A stretch of 64,000 nucleotides of DNA from Pseudomonadota bacterium. GTDB taxonomy: Bacteria > Pseudomonadota > Alphaproteobacteria > Rhodobacterales > Rhodobacteraceae. Made by a program: the position numbers and the translations under genes. How positions within the stretch are numbered: the stretch's first letter is position 1; each line of letters begins with the position of its first letter. Shown piece after piece: positions 16,691 through 24,713 of this stretch. A model generated the notes under the pieces. The model was not told where the DNA came from. It did no database searches and saw only the letters and a program-made list of their open reading frames with translations. The stretch is from contig CAUJIP010000014.1 in assembly GCA_963205235.1 (NCBI GenBank), positions 1-64,000 of the forward strand, written 5' to 3'.

Positions 16691-16830
16691 GCCTGAGTCT
16701 CCACGTTCTTGCGCCCGCGTTCCGTCCTCAGGTTGCGTGCCAGCAGGTCCATGCAGGCCATGCAGACGGCGACGATTCTGCTCTCGTGCACCTTGGAAAT
16801 CGTGGACTTACGGTCGGGATCGGTGGTCAT
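16687..16830 (-). CDS. 47-aa chimeric ORF carrying a copy of the pyrB 3' end
   Basis: It reads [47 protein letters not shown]. From about residue 20 it matches the PyrB C-terminus ([20 protein letters not shown]) at both protein and DNA level. Its first ten residues resemble the 39-aa peptide at 16092-16211. It has ATGA overlap with the gene above and GTGA overlap with the gene below, so ribosomes could translate it. Most likely it is a recombination relic left when the PH-like gene at 16827-17399 entered between pyrB and the rest of the operon. It may be a pseudogene that survives because it keeps translational coupling intact. Confidence 0.6.
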   Translation of the reverse strand: MTTDPDRKSTISKVHESRIVAVCMACMDLLARNLRTERGRKNVETQA

Positions 16831-17399
16831 GTCGCCTGCTCGGTCTGGATGTTGCGGATCAAGGCGAATACCCTTTGCCCTTCGGAAATGCCTTCAAACC
16901 CAATCTGAGTCGTGGTCACCGACCCTTCTGAGCCCGGCTCGCGACGGACGTGAAACCAAACATCATCATATCCCTTATGGCGCTTAAGCTCGACTGCCGT
17001 TTCCGGCAGGATAGGATAGCTTTTCACGGTGCCAATTCGTGTCTTCTCGACAATGTAGGCGCATCGGTTGGTCAACACATAGAGCGTCGTCGTGTGGGCG
17101 CGAGCAGCTGCGCGCCATTGCAGTAGAGCGCCTGACACGCCAGCAAGGGTCAACATGGACCCCATCACAAAGGCAAATCCAGCTTGTCCAACGTTGCCTT
17201 CACGCACTGCCTCGGGAAGAAATTTCATCAGAATGGCCAGACCCCAGGCGAGCAGTCCAAGCCCGAACAAGGACGCAAGCACTCGAAAAGGAATGTTCCG
17301 AATCCCCGGCAGGGGCGACCCTTCCCAAAGGATACGCTCGCCGGGCTGAAGAAGGCGATCCCAGCGCACGTTGTTGGCGTCGTTGGTTTCTACCGACAT
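16827..17399 (-). CDS. PH-like (bPH2) membrane protein, possibly acquired
   Basis: 190 residues. The pattern is LLQPGERILWEGSPLPG, two transmembrane helices (about 38-62 and 73-95), then a beta-rich domain with TLYVLTNRCAYIVEK (the T-N-R motif common in bacterial PH domains) and VELKRHKGYDDVWFHVRRE. Its DNA looks less GC-rich and less codon-biased than pyrB around it, and it lies exactly between pyrB and the duplicated pyrB tail. Inference: it was inserted into the operon. Its stop overlaps the start of the 47-aa ORF (ATGA). Function unknown. Confidence 0.75.
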   Translation of the reverse strand: MSVETNDANNVRWDRLLQPGERILWEGSPLPGIRNIPFRVLASLFGLGLLAWGLAILMKFLPEAVREGNVGQAGFAFVMGSMLTLAGVSGALLQWRAAARAHTTTLYVLTNRCAYIVEKTRIGTVKSYPILPETAVELKRHKGYDDVWFHVRREPGSEGSVTTTQIGFEGISEGQRVFALIRNIQTEQAT

Positions 17400-17432
17400 G
17401 CACTCACTTCCAGCATTCCGAGATCATCGAAC

Positions 17433-18395
17433 TCACGCCATCGCCCCCACGATCCTGCGTCCCCGCTCTGCACGCAGGTTCCGCGCCAGCAGGTCCATGC
17501 AGGCCATCCGCACGGCGACGCCCATCTCCACCTGGTCCTGGATGACCGAGCGGTTGATGTCGTCGGCCAGATCGCCGTCAATCTCGACCCCCCGGTTCAT
17601 CGGGCCGGGGTGCATCACGATGGCATCGGGCGCGGCATAGGCCAGCTTTTCGGCGTCCAACCCGTAGCGGTGATAGTATTCGCGTTCCGAGGGGATGAAG
17701 CCGCCGTCCATCCGTTCCTTCTGCAGCCGCAGCATCATCACGACGTCCGCGCCCTTCAGACCTTCGCGCATGTCGTCGAAAAGCTCGCAGCCGAAATCTT
17801 CCACACCCGAGGGCATCAGGGTCGGCGGCGCGATCAAGCGCAGGCGGTTTTCCATCTTGCCCAACAGAATCAGGTTCGACCGGGCCACCCGCGAATGCGC
17901 GATATCGCCGCAGATGGCGATGGTCAGGCGCTGGATGCGGCCCTTGGCGCGGCGGATGGTCAGCGCGTCCAGCAGAGCCTGCGTCGGATGCTCATGCCGC
18001 CCGTCGCCCGCGTTCAGGACTGCGCAATCCACCTTTTGCGCCAGAAGGTTCACCGCCCCCGAAGCGCCATGCCGGACGACCAGCAAATCCGGGTGCATCG
18101 CGTTCAGGGTCATCGCAGTGTCGATCAGGGTTTCCCCCTTCTTCACCGATGAATTGGCCACCGACATATTCATCACATCGGCCCCAAGCCGTTTTCCAGC
18201 GAGTTCAAAGCTGGACTGCGTGCGGGTCGAGTTTTCGAAGAACAGGTTGATCTGCGTCATCCCGGCCAGCACGTCGGATTGCTTGACCGTGCGGCGGTTC
18301 AGGTCGACGTAACGCTCGGCCAGATCTAGGACGGTGGTGATCTCCAGCGGGCTGAGATGTTCGATCCCCAGAAGATGGCGGGCGCGGAAGGCCAT
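17433..18395 (-). CDS. pyrB: aspartate carbamoyltransferase catalytic subunit
   Basis: 320 residues from ATG 18395 ([19 protein letters not shown]). Carbamoyl-phosphate site [36 protein letters not shown], and [11 protein letters not shown] near the C-terminus are typical ATCase motifs. It condenses carbamoyl phosphate and aspartate in pyrimidine synthesis. It heads an operon continuing through PH-like genes and the inactive-looking pyrC homologue to plsY. In organisms with this arrangement the holoenzyme is a PyrB-PyrX complex rather than PyrB-PyrI. The C-terminal DNA is partly duplicated at 16687-16760. Confidence 0.95.
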   Translation of the reverse strand: MAFRARHLLGIEHLSPLEITTVLDLAERYVDLNRRTVKQSDVLAGMTQINLFFENSTRTQSSFELAGKRLGADVMNMSVANSSVKKGETLIDTAMTLNAMHPDLLVVRHGASGAVNLLAQKVDCAVLNAGDGRHEHPTQALLDALTIRRAKGRIQRLTIAICGDIAHSRVARSNLILLGKMENRLRLIAPPTLMPSGVEDFGCELFDDMREGLKGADVVMMLRLQKERMDGGFIPSEREYYHRYGLDAEKLAYAAPDAIVMHPGPMNRGVEIDGDLADDINRSVIQDQVEMGVAVRMACMDLLARNLRAERGRRIVGAMA

Positions 18396-18526
18396 GGTCG
18401 TCCCCTTGTCCGGTTTCAACCCTCTATGGCAAAGCCGTGGGGATCGGGCAAGCCGCTCCTCGCTTGACTTCGTCGCTCCTCGCGGCTGGACCTGCCGAAG
18501 AGCAGGCGAAGCCGCACGAAGAGGTG

Positions 18527-19069
18527 TCACTTCCGGCGCAGGTGTTCTTCCAGCCGGGGCATGATCTCGACAAAGTTGCAGGGGCGGTGGCGGCTGTCGA
18601 ACTGGGGTTTCAGGATTTCATCCCAGGCATCGCGGCAGGCGCCGGGGCTGCCGGGCAGGGCGAACAGGTAGGTCCCGCCCGCAACGCCCCCGGTCGCGCG
18701 GCTTTGCACCGCGCTGGTGCCGATCTTCTGCATCGAAACGATGGTGAAGACGGTGCCGAAAGCCTCGATTTCCTTCTCGTAGACTTCGCGGTGGGCTTCG
18801 ACGCTGACATCGCGCCCGGTCAGGCCGGTGCCGCCGGTGGTCAGGATCACGTCGACCTGCGGGTCCGCGATCCAGCCCTTCAGGCGGGCGACGATGGCCG
18901 GGCGGTCATCCGGCACGATCCCGCGACCGGCCAGCACATGACCCGCCTCGGTCAACCGGTCGACCAATGTGTCGCCCGACTTGTCCGTCTCGGGCGTGCG
19001 GGTGTCGCTGACAGTCAAGACCGCGATGCGGACGGGGTGGAAGGGCAGGCTTTCGTCGATGCGAGACAT
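18527..19069 (-). CDS. moaB: molybdenum cofactor biosynthesis protein B
   Basis: 180 residues from ATG 19069 ([20 protein letters not shown]). MoaB/Mog fold: [33 protein letters not shown] (nucleotide/molybdopterin loop) and [19 protein letters not shown]. It is involved in adenylylation or binding of molybdopterin. It follows the LysE-type exporter gene by 2 nt, within the run dsbD-N-like, udg, lysE, moaB on the minus strand. About 130 nt of non-coding sequence with CGCTCCTCGC-type repeats lies between its stop and pyrB. Confidence 0.9.
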   Translation of the reverse strand: MSRIDESLPFHPVRIAVLTVSDTRTPETDKSGDTLVDRLTEAGHVLAGRGIVPDDRPAIVARLKGWIADPQVDVILTTGGTGLTGRDVSVEAHREVYEKEIEAFGTVFTIVSMQKIGTSAVQSRATGGVAGGTYLFALPGSPGACRDAWDEILKPQFDSRHRPCNFVEIMPRLEEHLRRK

Positions 19070-19071
19070 TG

Positions 19072-19704
19072 CTAACTCCGGGGCATCAGGGCCAGCCGCA
19101 GGGCCAGCGCGCCGAAGATTGTGGCGCTGATCCGGGAAAGCCAACGCGACAGATTGGCCGATTTCGCCACGCGCTGGCCGATGGAGCCTGCAAACAGGCC
19201 CACGGCCCCGTTGACGATCAGGCCGCCCAGCGAAAAGACCACCCCCAGCGTCAGGAACTGCGGCAGGATCGCGCGCGCGGGGTCAACGAACTGCGGCAGG
19301 AAGGCCAGAATGAACAGGATCACCTTGGGGTTCAGAAGGTTGACCATCAGTCCCTGCCAGAAGGCCCGCGCGGTCGAGGTCGGCGTCACCTGCGCTTCGG
19401 TTGCAAAGGGAGAGGACCGCAGCGCCGCGATGGCCAGCCACAACAGATAGCCGACGCCCAGCCAGCGGATCGCCTCGAACGCCGCCGGATGGGCCGCGAC
19501 CAGTGCGCCCAGGCCCAGGGCGGCCAGCAGGGTGTGGACCAAGCCACCCAAAGCGATCCCGAAATTCGCTGCCATCGCGGCGCGGCGGCCGGATTTGAGG
19601 CCCTGTCCAAGGCAGAACATCATGTCCGCGCCGGGTGTGAGGTTCAGCGCCAGACCGGCTGGGATGAAGGCGAGAAGGGTGAGGATATCGACGGGCAGGG
19701 TCAC
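19072..19704 (-). CDS. LysE/RhtB family amino-acid exporter
   Basis: 210 residues, about six transmembrane helices. N-terminal [20 protein letters not shown] carries the family's conserved PG-[AP]-x-x-x-x motif, and [20 protein letters not shown] is the second conserved segment with N-P-K. These exporters move amino acids such as threonine, homoserine or lysine out of the cell. The start is GTG 19704, overlapping the stop of the uracil-DNA glycosylase gene (GTGA); longer in-frame readings run into that gene. The substrate cannot be inferred. Confidence 0.88.
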   Translation of the reverse strand: MTLPVDILTLLAFIPAGLALNLTPGADMMFCLGQGLKSGRRAAMAANFGIALGGLVHTLLAALGLGALVAAHPAAFEAIRWLGVGYLLWLAIAALRSSPFATEAQVTPTSTARAFWQGLMVNLLNPKVILFILAFLPQFVDPARAILPQFLTLGVVFSLGGLIVNGAVGLFAGSIGQRVAKSANLSRWLSRISATIFGALALRLALMPRS

Positions 19705-20501
19705 GAAAGCCTCGCTTTCAGGGACAGAAGATCCGCCCATGCCTCACGCTTGGCGGCGGGATTGCGCAGAAGATAGGCCGGGTGTGTCATCGGCAGCACC
19801 GGCTTGCCCAACGCCATGGTCCAGTTCCCCCGCGCTCGGAGGATGCCCTTGGTCCCGGTCAGGGCAAAAAGCGGGGTGTTGCCGACAACCACGATCACCG
19901 CCGGGTCGACCAGCGCGATGTGGCGTTCGACGAAGGGCAGCATCATCGCGATTTCCACCGGTTCCGGGTCGCGGTTTCCGGGGGGGCGCCATGGCAGGAC
20001 ATTGGTGATGTAAAGCGCGGTCGCCGCGTCAGGGCTGGTGCGGGAAAGGCCGATGGCCGCGAACATCTTGTCCAGAAGCTGCCCCGCGCGACCGACGAAG
20101 GGACGGCCTTCGCGGTCTTCATCCGCACCCGGAGCCTCGCCCAATATCAGGACGCGGGCCGCAGGGTTGCCATCGGCAAAGACCGTATTCCGCGCGCCTT
20201 TCTTCAGGTCACAGTGGTCAAAGCCCACGATCGCCGCGCGCAGATCCTCCAGCGAGCGGGCGGCGTTGGCAGCGGCGCGGGCCAGATCGACCGGGTCAGC
20301 AACCGCCAACGGGGCAACCACCGCTTGCGAAACGGGCCGTGCAGCGGCGGGTTTTGGTGCCTCGACCGACAGCTCATAGCGATTGACAGGGGCATCAACG
20401 ATAGGCTCATCCGCCCCAGCCTCGACCTGCCAAGCCAGCGCGGCAAGGGCGGCGTGCCAATCCCCGGCAATGTCGTCAGCAAGATCGGCAGCGATTCCCA
20501 T
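19701..20501 (-). CDS. uracil-DNA glycosylase, family 4-like, lacking Fe-S cysteines
   Basis: 266 residues. Active-site motif [20 protein letters not shown] (from 121) and the second motif [10 protein letters not shown] (about 238-247) identify a family-4-type uracil-DNA glycosylase, which removes uracil from DNA. Family 4 normally holds a 4Fe-4S cluster through four cysteines; this protein has only one cysteine in total (Cys97, in [12 protein letters not shown]), so the cluster cannot form in the usual way. An Ala/Pro-rich N-terminal extension of about 85 residues precedes the domain. It overlaps the exporter gene downstream by 4 nt. Confidence 0.87.
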   Translation of the reverse strand: MGIAADLADDIAGDWHAALAALAWQVEAGADEPIVDAPVNRYELSVEAPKPAAARPVSQAVVAPLAVADPVDLARAAANAARSLEDLRAAIVGFDHCDLKKGARNTVFADGNPAARVLILGEAPGADEDREGRPFVGRAGQLLDKMFAAIGLSRTSPDAATALYITNVLPWRPPGNRDPEPVEIAMMLPFVERHIALVDPAVIVVVGNTPLFALTGTKGILRARGNWTMALGKPVLPMTHPAYLLRNPAAKREAWADLLSLKARLS

Positions 20502-20555
20502 GGCGCAAGACTAGGGCCGCACCGCCCCGGTCACAACCCGCTGGGCAGGCGCGGC

Positions 20556-21359
20556 CTAAGGCGCGGGACAGCCCCGGACCTCAACCGCCTTGCCAGCGGC
20601 AAGGATGGTCAGCGTCACGGAAGACCGGTCCAATGCGAAGGGCGCGCCGTCCGGGGCGACAAGTTCGGTCATGGTGACCAGTTCGCCCCCTTCGCGCGCC
20701 GTGACGGCCTGGGCCACCCAGACGGCGGGATCGGCGGTCTCGAACGCCACGACCTCTTCGGCACCGGGATCGCGCAGGCGCATCCGGGCCGTCAGGCGCA
20801 AGCCGTCGGCAATCGGTTCGACCGTGCAGCCAAGACCGGAAAGCCCCGCCTCATCCGCCGAAGCCGCGCGATTGGCCAGCGCGGCCTTGATGTGCTTTTC
20901 CGGCGCACCGTCGACGGCAAGCTCGGTGGACAGCTTGACATGGGCCGGAAGGCAGATCTCGTCACAGACGCCCAGATCGACTGCAACCTTCAGCGAGACC
21001 GGTTTCGACGGGTCAACCGGGGTAACCTCAAGCGGCAAGACCACCCGGTCATGGTAGCCTATCGTCAACATGCCCGAGGCTTCAAAGACCGAAGGAACCG
21101 GCCAATGAATGCGAACCGACTTTACATTTTCGGACATTGACCAGTTGAAAACCGGGGGAATCCCCACGTCTCCGGGACTGCGCCAATAGGTTTTCCAACC
21201 TGGGGCCAAGGTCAGGTCAAGCCCGGCCATCCGGTTCCCGCCATCCGTTGTCCAGCCGGACAGAAGCGAGGCGAACAGAACGTCATCCTGGGTCGTCGCA
21301 TGGGCAGGCGCAGCGGCCAGAGCCAGAAGGACAGCAAGGGGGCGGGTCTGGATCATCAT
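20556..21359 (-). CDS. periplasmic protein with DsbD N-terminal-like domain
   Basis: 267 residues. Signal peptide MMIQTRPLAVLLALAAAPAH; the mature part is a protein-disulfide reductase DsbD alpha-like domain: SPGDVGIPPVFNWS, LPLEVTPVDPSKPVSLKVAV and the cysteine pair in VDLGVCDEICLPAHVKLS. Unlike DsbD it has no membrane electron-transfer domain. A periplasmic thiol-disulfide role is likely. Start ATG 21359 (ATG 21356 also possible), with GGTGGC upstream. It is divergent from yqgE with about 130 nt between them. Confidence 0.85.
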   Translation of the reverse strand: MMIQTRPLAVLLALAAAPAHATTQDDVLFASLLSGWTTDGGNRMAGLDLTLAPGWKTYWRSPGDVGIPPVFNWSMSENVKSVRIHWPVPSVFEASGMLTIGYHDRVVLPLEVTPVDPSKPVSLKVAVDLGVCDEICLPAHVKLSTELAVDGAPEKHIKAALANRAASADEAGLSGLGCTVEPIADGLRLTARMRLRDPGAEEVVAFETADPAVWVAQAVTAREGGELVTMTELVAPDGAPFALDRSSVTLTILAAGKAVEVRGCPAP

Positions 21360-21490
21360 GCAGCCACCATAGGAATTGTGCGGCGGGAAGGAAATCACTT
21401 TGCGGCGACAAGACGTGAGGTGCGGTCGAAACCGCTTGAGGCTGCTTCGGGCCTGGATCATGCTGGCGATGGTTTCGGAGGTTTGAGTCG

Positions 21491-22045
21491 ATGGAGCTTG
21501 CCGGGCAGATTCTGATCGCGATGCCCGGGCTGGCGGACCCCCGCTTTGACCGCAGCGTGATCCTGATCTGCGCCCATTCCGAAGACGGGGCGATGGGCCT
21601 GATCGTGAACAAGCCGCTGGAGGATATGCGGTTCGACGAATTGCTTGATCAGCTGTCGATCCCGCGCGCGCCGGAGGGCCGCGATATCCGGGTGCTGATG
21701 GGCGGGCCGGTCGACCGGGGGCGCGGCTTTGTGCTGCACACGGCAGACTGGGTTGCTGGCAAGGCGACGCTGGCGGTGCCGGGCGGATATGCGATGACCG
21801 CCACGCAAGACATTCTTGAGGCGCTGGCCATAGGAGGTGGACCACAGCATGCGCTGCTGGCGCTGGGCTATTCCGGCTGGGGGGCAGGGCAGCTTGAATC
21901 CGAAATCGCGCGCAATGACTGGCTGACCACTGCGGCGCCCGAGGGGCTGGTTTTCGGGGCCGAAGACAGCGCGAAATGGGCTGCCGCGTTGAAGGCCATG
22001 GGGATCGACCCTCTTACGCTAAGCGCGGCGGCCGGGCGGGCCTGA
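21491..22045 (+). CDS. yqgE: YqgE/AlgH family protein
   Basis: 184 residues, the usual length for UPF0301. Conserved N-terminus MELAGQILIAMPGLADPRFD, then HSEDGAMGLIVNKPLEDM, VLMGGPVDRGRGFVLH and LALGYSGWGAGQLESEI. The family function is unclear; AlgH was named in alginate regulation in Pseudomonas. It is a single gene, convergent with the CbiX gene (3 nt between stops). Confidence 0.93.
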   Translation: MELAGQILIAMPGLADPRFDRSVILICAHSEDGAMGLIVNKPLEDMRFDELLDQLSIPRAPEGRDIRVLMGGPVDRGRGFVLHTADWVAGKATLAVPGGYAMTATQDILEALAIGGGPQHALLALGYSGWGAGQLESEIARNDWLTTAAPEGLVFGAEDSAKWAAALKAMGIDPLTLSAAAGRA

Positions 22046-22048
22046 GGG

Positions 22049-22771
22049 TCACGCCTTTGCCCACTGACACCTTTCGGCGCAAACCGGCTTGCCACGCGCA
22101 ATGGCGGCGGCGGCGATCCCCGGCACACGCGGATCATGGCCGATCGGGGGCAGAATCCGGCCCTTGAACCCGGCCCTTTCCAGGGCTTGCGGCAGGTCGT
22201 CCGTCACATGGTCCCCTTCGGCGGCGAAGAAGGGCAGGCAGACGGCCTTGGTGCCAAATCCGGTCAGGCTGGAAAGTTGCGGAACCTGATCGATGAAGCC
22301 AACCGCGACGCGCCCGATCCCGACTTCATCCCCGATCCGTCCGGCGACATGACGGGCAATGTCGGAGGGCACCGATGACCGGCCCGACCCATGCGCGGCC
22401 AGAACAAGCTCGTCAGCCGCCGCCTCGCGGGCCAGGCTGACGCAAAGGTCGTGGACAGCGGGGTCGCAGCCAAAGGGCTCCAGCACCTGCCAGCCGCCCG
22501 GCCCTGTGGCGACCCCGACCTCGGCCAGTTTCGCCGGGATCTGCACGCGGGTGAACCAGCCCCCCGCCATGAACATGGGATAGACCAGTCCCGCAGCCCG
22601 CCCCGCCACCGCCCTTGCCAATGCCCCCGGTTCGGCAAGGGTGGCCGAGGTCACCTCGCGCCCCGGCATCTGCGCCGCCACTTTCGCCGCGAAAGCCGCA
22701 AGCTCTGCCGCGGCAGGCAAGGGGTCTGAAGGTTGGCCGTGGGCCAGAATGAGGACAGGATGATGCGCCAT
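22049..22771 (-). CDS. CbiX/sirohydrochlorin chelatase family protein
   Basis: 240 residues made of two related halves: ILAHGQPSDPL and LVYPMFMAGGWFTRVQIPAK in the first, LVLAAHGSGRSS and VCLPFFAAEGDHVTDDLPQA in the second. The repeated metal-binding histidine positions match CbiX/SirB-type chelatases, which insert Co or Fe into sirohydrochlorin for cobalamin or siroheme. The first half carries AHG but GGWF in place of the usual GxH, so only the second half has the complete pattern (EGDHV). It stands alone, divergent from leuA. Confidence 0.82.
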   Translation of the reverse strand: MAHHPVLILAHGQPSDPLPAAAELAAFAAKVAAQMPGREVTSATLAEPGALARAVAGRAAGLVYPMFMAGGWFTRVQIPAKLAEVGVATGPGGWQVLEPFGCDPAVHDLCVSLAREAAADELVLAAHGSGRSSVPSDIARHVAGRIGDEVGIGRVAVGFIDQVPQLSSLTGFGTKAVCLPFFAAEGDHVTDDLPQALERAGFKGRILPPIGHDPRVPGIAAAAIARGKPVCAERCQWAKA

Positions 22772-22884
22772 GACGGAAAGGTGACGCTGCCGGTCCTGCG
22801 GTCAAGCCCTGATCTTGGTCCCGGCTTTGGAAAGATGATCCACCGGCTTGCGGAAAAACCGCTTTTCTTCCGGAATTTCCCTCG

Positions 22885-22890
22885 TATAGT
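22885..22890 (+). promoter_or_regulatory. candidate -10 element of the leuA leader
   Basis: TATAGT lies 9 nt before the ATG at 22899. Transcription would start at or within a few bases of that ATG, so the leader peptide could be leaderless. No convincing -35 box is seen. Confidence 0.4.
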
Positions 22891-22898
22891 CCGGCCTC

Positions 22899-22985
22899 AT
22901 GACCAAGGGACACCACATCATGTCTGCATCCAGGGCTTTCGGCTCTGCGCTGCCCCTTGGGCTGCTTCTTCTTAGCCGCCTCTGA
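22899..22985 (+). CDS. leucine-rich leader peptide of leuA
   Basis: 28 codons: MTKGHHIMSASRAFGSA followed by LPLGLLLLSRL and TGA. Seven leucines occur in the last 11 residues, four in CTT codons. The stop codon lies within the 5' arm of a strong hairpin. An internal ATG at 22920 would give a 21-residue version. Position (about 80 nt upstream of leuA) and composition fit ribosome-mediated attenuation sensing leucyl-tRNA. It is too short for ordinary gene finding. Confidence 0.75.
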   Translation: MTKGHHIMSASRAFGSALPLGLLLLSRL

Positions 22986-23014
22986 GCGTGCCCTAGGGCG
23001 CGACCGCTCAGAGG
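22979..23014 (+). promoter_or_regulatory. attenuator hairpin upstream of leuA
   Basis: A perfect 10-bp stem CCTCTGAGCG (22979-22988) / CGCTCAGAGG (23005-23014) enclosing a smaller GCCC-TA-GGGC palindrome. The 5' arm overlaps the last codons and the stop of the leader peptide. Downstream AGCAGCGCCC (from 23017) can alternatively pair with GCGCTG and GCTGCT in the leader, giving competing structures. There is no T-run, so the terminating form is not certain. Confidence 0.65.
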
Positions 23015-23063
23015 TGAGCAGCGCCCAGAAAACGCGAAGCTAAGAAATCAGGAAAAGAATACC

Positions 23064-24635
23064 ATGACCAAATCTGCCCAAGACAAAGTCGTCATTTTTG
23101 ACACGACACTGCGCGATGGTGAGCAATCGCCGGGTGCCACCATGACCCACGAGGAAAAGCTGGAAATCGCCGGCCTCTTGGACGAGATGGGCGTCGACAT
23201 CATCGAGGCGGGGTTCCCCATCGCCTCGGAAGGTGACTTTGCTGCCGTTTCGGAAATCTCGAAGCGGGCGAAGAATTCGACGATCTGCGGGCTGGCGCGC
23301 GCCAACTTCAAGGACATCGACCGCTGCTGGGACGCGGTGAAGCACGCCAAGTCCCCGCGTATCCACACTTTCATCGGCACCTCGCCACTGCACCGCGCGA
23401 TCCCCAATCTGGACATGGACCAGATGGCGGAACGGATCCACGAGACGGTGACGCATGCCCGCAACCTGTGCGACAACGTCCAGTGGTCGCCGATGGACGC
23501 GACGCGGACGGAAAATGATTACCTCTGCCGCGTGGTAGAAATCGCGATCAAGGCCGGGGCGACGACGATCAATATTCCGGACACCGTCGGCTATACCTAT
23601 CCGATGGAAAGCGCCAAGATCATCCAGATGCTGCTGGAACGGGTTCCGGGCGCAGACAGCATCATCTTTGCCACCCACTGCCACAACGACCTTGGCATGG
23701 CGACCGCGAACGCCTTGGCGGCGGTCGAGGCGGGTGCCCGGCAGATTGAATGCACGATCAACGGGCTGGGTGAACGGGCGGGCAACACGGCGCTGGAAGA
23801 GGTCGTGATGGCCATGCGGGTCCGCAACGACATCCTGCCGTTCCGGACGGGCATCGACACCACCAAGATCATGAACCTGTCGCGCCGGGTCAGCCAGGTT
23901 TCCGGCTTTCCGGTCCAGTTCAACAAGGCCATCGTCGGCAAGAACGCCTTCCTGCACGAATCCGGCATCCATCAGGATGGCGTCCTGAAGAACGTCCAGA
24001 CGTTCGAGATCATGCGGCCCGAAGATATCGGCCTGACCGCCAAGAACATCGCGATGGGCAAGCACTCGGGTCGCGCCGCGCTGCGGGCCAAGCTGAAGGA
24101 ACTGGGCTTCGATCTGGCCGACAACCAGTTGAACGACGTCTTCGTGCGGTTCAAATCGCTGGCCGACCGAAAGAAGGAAATCTACGACGACGACCTGGTC
24201 GCGCTGGTCAGTGACGAACAGACCAACGACGCCTACGAATACCTGCAGCTCAAGAAACTGCGGGTCGTTTGCGGCACCGAAGGCCCACAAGAGGCGGACA
24301 TGATCCTGACGGTCGACGGCGTGGATCACCACATCGACGCGACGGGTGACGGGCCGGTGGATGCGGCCTTCAACTGCGTGAAGATGCTGTTCCCCCACAA
24401 GGCGCGGCTGCAGGTCTATCAGGTGCAGGCGGTGACCGAGGGGACGGATGCGCAGGCGACCGTGTCGGTCCGGCTGGAGGAGGATGGGCGGATCGTGACG
24501 GGGTCGTCGGCCGATACCGACACCATCGTCGCCTCGACCAAGGCCTATATCAACGCGCTGAACCGCCTCATCATCCGCCGCCAGAAGACCGCGCCGGGTG
24601 AGGATGTGAAGACCGTCTCCTACCACGGCGAATAG
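23064..24635 (+). CDS. leuA: 2-isopropylmalate synthase
   Basis: 523 residues. TTLRDGEQSPGATM (HMGL-like metal and substrate motif), THCHNDLGMATANALAAVEA (HxH metal ligands), NGLGERAGNTALEEV, HESGIHQDGVLKN and a C-terminal LeuA allosteric dimerisation domain (about 385-510) place it in the standard LeuA1 group. It condenses acetyl-CoA with 2-oxoisovalerate, the committed step of leucine synthesis, and is usually feedback-inhibited by leucine. It is preceded by a Leu-rich leader peptide and hairpin and stands as a single gene. Start ATG 23064, with AGGAAAAG upstream. Confidence 0.96.
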   Translation: MTKSAQDKVVIFDTTLRDGEQSPGATMTHEEKLEIAGLLDEMGVDIIEAGFPIASEGDFAAVSEISKRAKNSTICGLARANFKDIDRCWDAVKHAKSPRIHTFIGTSPLHRAIPNLDMDQMAERIHETVTHARNLCDNVQWSPMDATRTENDYLCRVVEIAIKAGATTINIPDTVGYTYPMESAKIIQMLLERVPGADSIIFATHCHNDLGMATANALAAVEAGARQIECTINGLGERAGNTALEEVVMAMRVRNDILPFRTGIDTTKIMNLSRRVSQVSGFPVQFNKAIVGKNAFLHESGIHQDGVLKNVQTFEIMRPEDIGLTAKNIAMGKHSGRAALRAKLKELGFDLADNQLNDVFVRFKSLADRKKEIYDDDLVALVSDEQTNDAYEYLQLKKLRVVCGTEGPQEADMILTVDGVDHHIDATGDGPVDAAFNCVKMLFPHKARLQVYQVQAVTEGTDAQATVSVRLEEDGRIVTGSSADTDTIVASTKAYINALNRLIIRRQKTAPGEDVKTVSYHGE

Positions 24636-24713
24636 GGTCGCTGATCGGTCCCTTGCGGGCCCTTATCGCTGGCCATGACCCCGGCCTGTGTTTGGCGCGC
24701 TGGGGTCCCTTTC

